Source: Cercophora sp. LCS_1
Lineage: Eukaryota; Ascomycota; Sordariomycetes; Sordariales; Lasiosphaeriaceae
NCBI GenBank assembly: GCA_036250225.1
Contig: JAPZLL010000009.1
Coordinates: 620,001-684,000, forward strand
Direction: 5' to 3'
Length of the DNA stretch: 64,000 nucleotides
The position numbers were made by a program, and so were the translations under genes. Within the stretch, counting starts at the first letter, position 1, and each line of letters opens with the position of its first letter. Below are positions 56,763 to 64,000 of the stretch, one piece after another. Under the pieces are notes generated by a model, which had not been told where the DNA came from, ran no database searches, and saw only the letters and a program-made list of their open reading frames with translations.

Positions 56763-59700
56763 GCTTTTTCATCTGTGGAAATCAATCAATCTGGTCGGTG
56801 ACACGGCATATGGGGATCGTCGTCTTGTCGGAACCAAAATATGGCGGGGGTTGGCAAGCAGCAAGAGAGCTCGAAATCGTGCATCTCCGGCTTTGGGCTT
56901 GGCTTCTTTCCCCTCCATTATTTTTATCCGGCCACTCATCATCCACCAATTTGACCGACCATCCCGTCCCCTTCGACACGGGAAAAAATCACACCCAGCA
57001 TCCTTTTTTTTTTTTTTTTTCACCTCGCATCTTTTGCTTGGTCACTCATTCGAATGGGACATTCCCCATACCCACGACATGCATGCGACGCAACAACTGC
57101 ATGCCGTGGTGGTATCAACAACGCATTGCCCCGTCAAGCCAAGCAAAGCAAAGCAGCATTGGTTAGGCGTTTATTTCTGGCTTCTATTCTTTTCGTTGAC
57201 CTTTTGGTTTGGATATACCCCCTTTATCATATTTGACAGCCTTTCCATCCGACTATTGGATGTGGGAAGATTCAACAAGTAATGGGTTTCTCTCCTTCTT
57301 TTTTTTTGTCATATTGGGTTAGGGATCAACAAAAAATGGGCGGTCATTTTTTTATAACTTAGGAATTTTATTAGCTTAATGGCATGGTTGCAACGGGGGA
57401 TGGAAATGGGTTGGCAATGGGATGGGGATTCATTCCAGATGGGGGATTCAGGCATGGTAGAATGAGAATGAGAATGAGGGATGAGAGAACGGGATGGCTG
57501 GGGGAGGAATAAAAATCACATTCGATTCATTTTGGCTGCCCATTTGCGCTGTTCGCTGTTTCCTGCTTGTCCCCCAGTCACTGTTACTGTCCATCATTCA
57601 TTCGTGCCCGGGTTTTACTGTTCATCCATCGTTCACTGCTCTCACAACTGTTCCCGTCGCTCGTCAGTAGCTTGGTCGTCGTCAGCTCCGTTACAAAACA
57701 GACTGCCGCCAATACGGATTCCAAACACCGATAAGCCCTCACAGCCCAAAAGGATCCGGCAGCGTCCAAACCCCGCTGCCCAAATATCGGGTCGGGTCGG
57801 CGATCGGTAAGATCGGGCTTGGGGGGTACTTCTGCTTCTGTTTCTGGTACTCAGGCTGTTGGGATACCCAACCCATCGCTTGCTGCGTCACGCTCTGCTT
57901 CGCCACACGAAATATCTCCGATCGGAAGAGCTTCCAGAATGTCGGTGTCGGGCTGTAAAGGCTGTCAGCACTGCTTTCGGGTTTCTGGGGTGGGCGAGCG
58001 ACGTATGCTCACTGCCACGATTTGGACTGGTGCCCCGGTTTTTTCTCTGGCTTGGCTTCTTTTGAGATCTGACATGTCATGTGCTGTTTGCTGTGAGTTG
58101 GGTGTTGGGGAGGTGGTTTCTATAAAAAGGCCGGGTGGGCTTGGCCGGATTGGGTGGTGAGATCGCCGAGGGAGGCCGACGTATGCCGATGGGTTGGGTG
58201 TTGCTTTTGACAAGAGATGGGATGGTTATTTTTGTTTCACTTTCTGATGGGTGTCGGGATTCGGAGGCTGCGCTAGGATGTCTTGAGGTGTTGTTTGAGG
58301 GTGTTCTTGTTTGGACGGGGATAGGGGCGTCAGAGGATAGAGCATGGCGTTGTTTGGGGATATCTTTGGTGGCCCATGTCAGACTGTGCATGTAATATCT
58401 CGTCGGCGATGTTGCGGGCTTTCCGGCGCAAAGATGAACGAGGCCCGAATCCCAACGGTTTACAGGACGACTCAAATAGCTCAAGTTATGATGATTGGGT
58501 TGCCGACATCTTTTAGAGGGGAATCCCCTGGCATTTGGGGTGGCCTGGGGGCTAAAAACGGCATCGAGGTCTCCAAAGTTTCCCAGGAGCGGCAGTTCTT
58601 GGTCACTTTGGTATTCTCGTCCAAGCACCGTTGCCCTTGTTGTCTGGACTTGCCCCTGAGGCAGGTCATCTGTCGAGTCTCGGTTACTTCTGACTCTGAA
58701 CTGACGACAACACTTAGCCCAGGCGAGCGAGACCGGAGCCCCTAAGGCGGACCAACATCGAAGGCATTTCGCCATATGCAGATCTGATAAGCCTTGATGG
58801 TAAGCCTTAAGAGGTTCACGTCCTGACGTCCTGAACTGAGGGCTCAAGATATCCTCTCTGTGAGACTCCCGCCCCTAGATCGGCGCAATCTGCGATGACG
58901 AAGAGCTCCGGTTTGACACCAACAAACAGCAACGACGACCTATGTAAGTCTATTCCTATCTCTAGCGGCTTCGTGCTTCGCATTTCTTCCATGAGCCTCG
59001 AGAGACCTCGCATCCATTTCTCCCCAAACAAAGCCCCTGAAATAACTGTTTTAACTCCCTCGAAGCCCTCACATTGACACGAGAAGCCATGTCGGATCCC
59101 ATTATACACGATAGCCTCTCGAACACACGCTATCTCGAAGTCCCTTGCCCTGGTCAAAACACCCCCCACCAACAAGCGATTACAGCCAGTGTAGGATACA
59201 CAAGGACAAGCCAACCCTCGTCTCCGACTAAATGACCGCGATCAAGGAGGGCCGGCGGATGCACTCGAAGCACACCACGCTTTGCTGAAAGCACGCCAGA
59301 GCAACAGAAGGGGAGCAAACTTGACAACATCTGCTCCCCCGTTGCCCGGCCTCCATTCCTACCAACAAATTCCCATACACACACGAGAAGCAAACACATT
59401 GTACTCTTCCGCTCAGCTCTCGAATTTCCCTTCGAGAACCGCTGGGCCCCTGAGCCCCCTGAACCCCTGAGAGACACAACCTTTGAGAGGCCGGGCATAA
59501 CCCGTCGCTGCGCTGTCCGGGACCAAACCCCCTGAAGAGCTTCCCCATCGCTAACCTGCAGTAGCAAGCACAGGCGCCATCCAAACTCCCGTCAATACCT
59601 CTCCATTACTCGTCCGAGATCGTCACGGTTCCCTCTCCCTTCCCGTCTGCCACCAATCGACCAGCATTGCAGCCCGCCAAACACCCACGGGACGTCCCGT

Positions 59701-60431
59701 ACCAGTACTTCATCAACACAAGGCAAAGAGACCGTGGGGTTATTTGCCCCCTTCTCATCAACCCATAACAGCTGAGCGACTCAGAGAAACTCACCTCGAG
59801 AGATGAAGAAACCCCGATCAAGAGGCGAGCAGGAAATGAGCCGACGATATCTCAAGAACAGATGTAATAGCTTAAGCTGCATCTTACCACAACGTCTGCC
59901 CTCATCCAGCACAACCATAAGTCGGTCAGTTCGCGAGTTCCCTTGACACCCTCCACAACCTGGAAATCACGTCAGAGGTAGGAACCACTTGAGCTGATAT
60001 CGGATCATTATTGTCATGAAATGTTAAACTAGCCTCATCAAGCAAGCTGAACCAAGAAAACCGACATCGCTTCTGTACCTTACCTAGCTACTTCGCTACA
60101 CAAATTTTACCACCTTATCCTGAGCCTTGACCGATGGCGCGCTTGCCATTCCGGTCTTTACCCACTGCAGATACCGCTTATATAGCCCCTTGGCAACGCT
60201 CTCTTCCCTGGGTGGCTTCATCATCCTGCCATAGGTGAAGCGCAGTTGCTAGTCACGCGTGGTTTCTCGACAGTACTTCATGTAAAGATCCCAAACTGTC
60301 TCCTCCCAGTATGCCTCGCGCCGATAGAACTTTCTCCACGGCTGTGCCCGCTTCTTCGCATGCCGAGCACACTTCTCAGACTCCGAACGCCGCGCAATGC
60401 GATCGAAATACTCCCGAAAGTAGGACAAATT
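56763..60431. other. Spacer with poly-T tract
   Basis: A 17-T tract lies at 57004-57020. Long minus-strand frames around 58077-58847 and 58816-59214 lack domains and have the composition of noncoding DNA. The last part is the 3' flank of the MAP kinase gene. Confidence 0.45.
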
Positions 60432-61937
60432 CTATCTGCCGCCCAACTCAGCCTCGAGACCACCCATACCACCCATGTACTCCTGGGGACGGGGGTCTTC
60501 GGCGGTCCACTGGTGAGGAGCCCCGCCCGAAGGGATAGGCACCTGAGGAGCGGCGGCGCCGGCCCCAGCACCACCCGAGCCAGGCACGGTGCGGACGAGT
60601 TGCCTGAAGCGATACACTTCATCGAGAATCATCTTGCGCATCTCGCCCACGTCCTCGACAACCTCGAAGTCGAAGTCGAACGTGGTAGGGCAATCGGGCT
60701 CGTCGCTAGCATCGTGCCAGATCGCCAGGTAGGGGTGCTCAAGAGCCGACTCGACGCTGATGCGCCGTGAGGGGTCGAAAGCAAGCATGCGGTCGAGAAG
60801 GTCGAGGGCATCGGGGTTGGCATTGGGGAACAGCGAGGGGAACGACTTCTTGGCCATGAAGGGCAAGTTGCGCACGTATTCCTGCGCTCTTGGTGATCCA
60901 ATGCGCGACAGCGTCTCCTCGTTGGGTGTGCCAAGAATGTGCAGAATCTGGTTCAGCTGGTCGACGTAATCCCTCCCCTTGAAGAAGGGACGGCCGCCGA
61001 GGAGCTCGGCGAGGATGCAGCCCACCGACCAAACATCAACTACACAAGATTAGCCGCTGCGAAGCTGAGCATGATTTCAGGATACCTACTGGCTTTGGTA
61101 TAGTTCTGGAAGCTAAGCATGATTTCGGGCGCGCGATACCATCTCGTTGCGACGTACTCGGTCATATATCCGGCGTTTTCTTCCGGATCAATCGAGAAGC
61201 CTCGCGCGAGACCGAAGTCACAGATCTTGAGTTCGCAATCGGCATTGACCAACAAGTTGCCCGGCTTGAGATCACGGTGCAGCACGTTTGCCGAGTGGAT
61301 GTACTTGAGACCACAGAGGATCTGGTAGATGAACGACTGGAAGTGGGCATCGGTGAGGGGTTGACCAGATCGGATAATAGCGGCCAGGTCGCACTCCATT
61401 AGCTCTGCAAATTGCCTCTAGTTAGCATATTGCTGCGACTACCCGGGGCGGTCCCATCATACCTTCGTAAAGATACGTCTCGTTGAAATTGTCTGGCCTG
61501 GGAATGTCCATATCATACAAGCAAGTAATCTGGCGGGGAAACCGACGTTAGTCAATGGCCAAAATAGGGGCGAGCCGGGACTTGGATTGCAATAGCAACA
61601 ATAGCGAGTTGAACTCACGTTTCGGTGGCCCCTGAAGTGCTGCAGGAGCTTGATCTCGCGCAAGGCGCGCTTGGCCAGGATCTTCTTGCTGAAGACATTG
61701 GTAACCTTCTTGATGGCAACACCCTCGCTGGTCTGGTTGTTGACGGCGGCGCTGGTGGACAGACCTGTCAGCAAACGGGAAGCTGGAAATGGAGGAGAGG
61801 GGTAAAGGCGAGGCTTAACCCTACCAGACAATGCCGTAAGCTCCCTGGCCCAGCTCCTTGGTGACCGTGTATCGCTCGTCGACAATAAAGTCCTGGTTGA
61901 ACACCTTGAAGACCTTGCGGCCCTGGAGATCGGCCAT
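60432..61937 (-). CDS. MPS1: Cell-wall-integrity MAP kinase (Slt2/Mps1 type)
   Basis: Five exons: 61937-61825, 61751-61619, 61529-61463, 61404-61090 and 61039-60432, giving 411 residues, the usual length. Intron 4 has two possible donors; GTAGGT at 61089 is the only one that keeps frame and restores the NYTKAIDVWSVGCILAE consensus. Landmarks: ATP loop GQGAYGIV at 30-37, catalytic Lys in AIKK near 52, HRDLKPGN at 147-154, DFG at 167-169 and the dual-phosphorylation motif TEY at 186-188. The N-terminal DLQGRKVFKVFNQDFIV is that of fungal Slt2/MpkA/Mps1 kinases. It is the last kinase of the Bck1-Mkk-Slt2 cascade, acting in cytoplasm and nucleus on wall synthesis. The C-terminal tail is Gly/Ala/Pro-rich with a WTAEDPRPQEY end. 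Symbol given for the orthologous group. Confidence 0.95.
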
Positions 61938-63362
61938 TTTGGAGCGACAAAAAAAACGTTGCGCGCGTTTGAAAAGCTGGTGGAAAAGCCCGGAAGGAGG
62001 ACCTCAAGGAGGAGGCGTCTGGGTGAGGGGCAGCAGATAAGACGAAGGGTCGGAGCTATCAATCGCCCCTGTTACGGCGCAAACTTAAATCCCCAAGCGT
62101 CGGGAAGCTCAACTTGGATGATGCAGGAACAAACAGCCCTTGCAAATGGAGAGAGACGTTATATAACGGTCCCTTGTGCACAAAGAGATGACGATGGGAG
62201 GAAAGAAGTGCGATGGTCCCGCGATGGTAATAAGGATAAGACGAAGCAAGCGGCAACTGCTTGGAGGGGCTGAGAGCGGAGGGGTATCCCGCCCCTTGTT
62301 GCGAATGCCTAGACTAGTGCCTAGCATACTCTTGGACGGAAGCGGGTTGGCCTGACAAATGACAAGGGTCACCCGTCCAGCAGGAAGCCAGAGTTGGGGG
62401 CCACGCTCTGCCGTTGGTTCTTTGTCGTCGCTCACCACAGATTTGCGATGGGCCAACTCTGCTTCAGTAGCCGCTCAACATCCTCATTTGGCCATGGTCT
62501 CCCCCACCAGCATCAACCGGGTGCCACAAGGCTCGGGATAGCTTTGGGAGCATCAACTCCCGAGCGCCCGGGCGCGTTGAGGTTGAGCGTTTAAACAATC
62601 GAGCGCCTTGGCACTCATCCGGTCAGGTAATTGCCATAATTAGACGCAGAGCTCAGGACTGCAGCCGCTTTTTTGCGCTGCTCTCCTGCGAGGCACAAGC
62701 CGTCATCTTTCACAGCCACTGTCGTCCGAATCAAGCACCTTGCGTTTGCCGTTTTCTGACGAATGGCGGCCGACAGACGGGCAAAAGGGCGGACTAGTAG
62801 CAAACCTTTGCAAAGGTAATTCCAAGGGCGGAGAAGATTCCCTACTTCGTAACTCGTGAAACACGATCGGCCGGTCTTCTGAACGCGGATTCCAACCGTC
62901 ATTGGACCGAGGTATGATTGCGCCGACCCTCGCGGGGCCGGTTGACGATCCAGAAAGGGCTTCTCCAGCGGCCAGGAGGTTGACCCATTCCGTGCGGGCC
63001 CGCCATCGATTGGCCATGGCTGTAGGGCTGAAGGGCCTTCCTCAATTGGGCATGACCTGATCGTGGCACCATTCCCAATTGATCTTCATTTCTCGAGCCG
63101 GCACCGACGCATCTGGTCATGACGCCGTCGGACGACCAATCTCCCCGCCCGTGATCATGGTCCGGCCTAAAGTCCTAGACGGGAGGGAGCTTTGCGTGAC
63201 AGGCAGTGAGATATATAACCTGGCAACCAACCCATCTTGCTCCACTCCAAGACAGTATCGACAAAGTCCAACAAGCCGCTAAATACGATGATCCGGATGC
63301 GCGCGGACCTGGTATCATGATCTATCGTCAAAATGCAACGCCAACGCCCCTTTTGATCACGG
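61938..63362. other. Promoter of the MAP kinase and 3' flank of the phosphatase
   Basis: No supportable gene in about 1.4 kb. Open frames lack domains. Confidence 0.5.
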
Positions 63363-63959
63363 TCATGCCTCTTCTACATCAGGGAACACCTCTTGCAGAA
63401 AGTTCGTGGAGAAGCGCGTGGCCTGCTCATAGGCCGTTTCGAAACCCTGTCGTCCTCCATAATATGGATCGTTGATCACCTCGGCCTTGCCGGTCCCAGA
63501 ATACTCGCCAAAAAGCATCACCTTCGCCTTGCTGCCCGTCTTGCGTTGCTGGATCCGTTGGAGATCCGAAAGATTGGACCGGTCCATGGCAAAGATGTAG
63601 TCGAACTTGTCAAAGTCGGAGGGATTAACCTTGCAGTTAGACGTTAGCTTCCCGAACCCTCGGCCAGCCCGAATCGATATACCTTGCGCGCCGCATGCAC
63701 ATAGTCCGTTATCCCGTGGCTCTCGAGTGTCGACATGGTGCGGTCATCGGGCTCCTCTCCGACATGGTATGCGCCTAGGTTGTCAGAGTCGGCGTGGCCA
63801 GGGAGAAACTTGGAGCTCACCTGTCCCACACGAATCGATCTTTCCGATGCGGCCCTTGTATGGATCCTGTTTTGCGAGCGACTGGAAGACTCCCTCGGCC
63901 ATGGTGGAGCGGCAGATGTTGCCAAGGCAGACGAAGAGGACGGATAGCTGATCGGACAT
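63363..63959 (-). CDS. Low-molecular-weight protein tyrosine phosphatase
   Basis: Three exons, 63959-63821, 63774-63683 and 63629-63363, give 165 residues; introns are 46 and 53 nt. The P-loop VCLGNICRS holds the nucleophile Cys11 and Arg17 (C-x5-R). The conserved SCGTGAYHVGE block is restored over intron 1, and the general acid lies in NDPYYGG (Asp131). The enzyme removes phosphate from tyrosine residues (yeast Ltp1 and fission yeast Stp1 are relatives) and is cytoplasmic. The start is the ATG directly before the P-loop; only 41 bp of upstream sequence remain in the window, so an earlier exon cannot be excluded, though the family normally starts here. Confidence 0.95.
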
Positions 63960-64000
63960 GGCGGGCGGTATGGGAGGAGATATCGGGAAGAAGAGGGGGA

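Noticed and set aside
58077..58847. 256-codon minus-strand frame
   Set aside because: No domain, composition of random GC-rich sequence, opposite frames similarly open.

Overview
The window reads as nuclear DNA of a filamentous ascomycete, most likely a Sordariomycete (Sordariales-like). Genes are split by short GT-AG introns, mostly 43-92 nt, with CTRAC-type branch points. The gene content is typical: HET-domain genes, CFEM and DUF3455 secreted proteins, a fungal nicotianamine synthase, a Slt2/Mps1-type MAP kinase and a spliced tRNA-Lys(CTT). All exon models were built by hand from splice signals and reading-frame continuity.

Layout. 1-6 kb: GC-rich, no supportable gene. 6-8 kb: secreted multicopper oxidase. 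8-11.3 kb: spacer. 11.3-14.5 kb: head-to-head pair of a glycosylated multi-pass membrane protein and a GPI-anchored CFEM protein (four exons, two of them under 100 nt). 14.5-19.5 kb: lower-GC block with a tRNA-Lys and decayed members of one small gene family, two of which are full length except for a single TAG. 19.6-24.5 kb: two tandem HET-domain genes. 24.6-25.2 kb: small secreted protein. 26.5-31.2 kb: divergent pair of nicotianamine synthase and an ATP-grasp ligase, the best candidate here for an undescribed biosynthetic unit. 32.4-36.3 kb: two tandem paralogous Cys-rich single-pass membrane proteins. 37.1-39.2 kb: a seven-exon Clr5-metacaspase fusion interrupted by one TGA just after the catalytic His. 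41-42.3 kb: secreted protein built of three repeats with introns at the same site in each repeat. 43.2-47.7 kb: MDR oxidoreductase and two hotdog thioesterase-like genes. 47.7-55.9 kb: gene-poor. 55.9-56.8 kb: secreted DUF3455 protein. 56.8-60.4 kb: spacer. 60.4-64 kb: cell-wall-integrity MAP kinase and a low-molecular-weight tyrosine phosphatase.

How the parts may fit together. The HET genes and the broken Clr5-metacaspase both point to non-self recognition and cell-death functions, a class of genes that turns over quickly in fungi. Nearby are relics with C-to-T type nonsense changes in CpA context, as repeat-induced point mutation (RIP) would leave. The nicotianamine synthase/ATP-grasp pair share one 1.4-kb promoter region and could together make a modified nicotianamine-type metal chelator; this is inference from gene order and family, not demonstrated.
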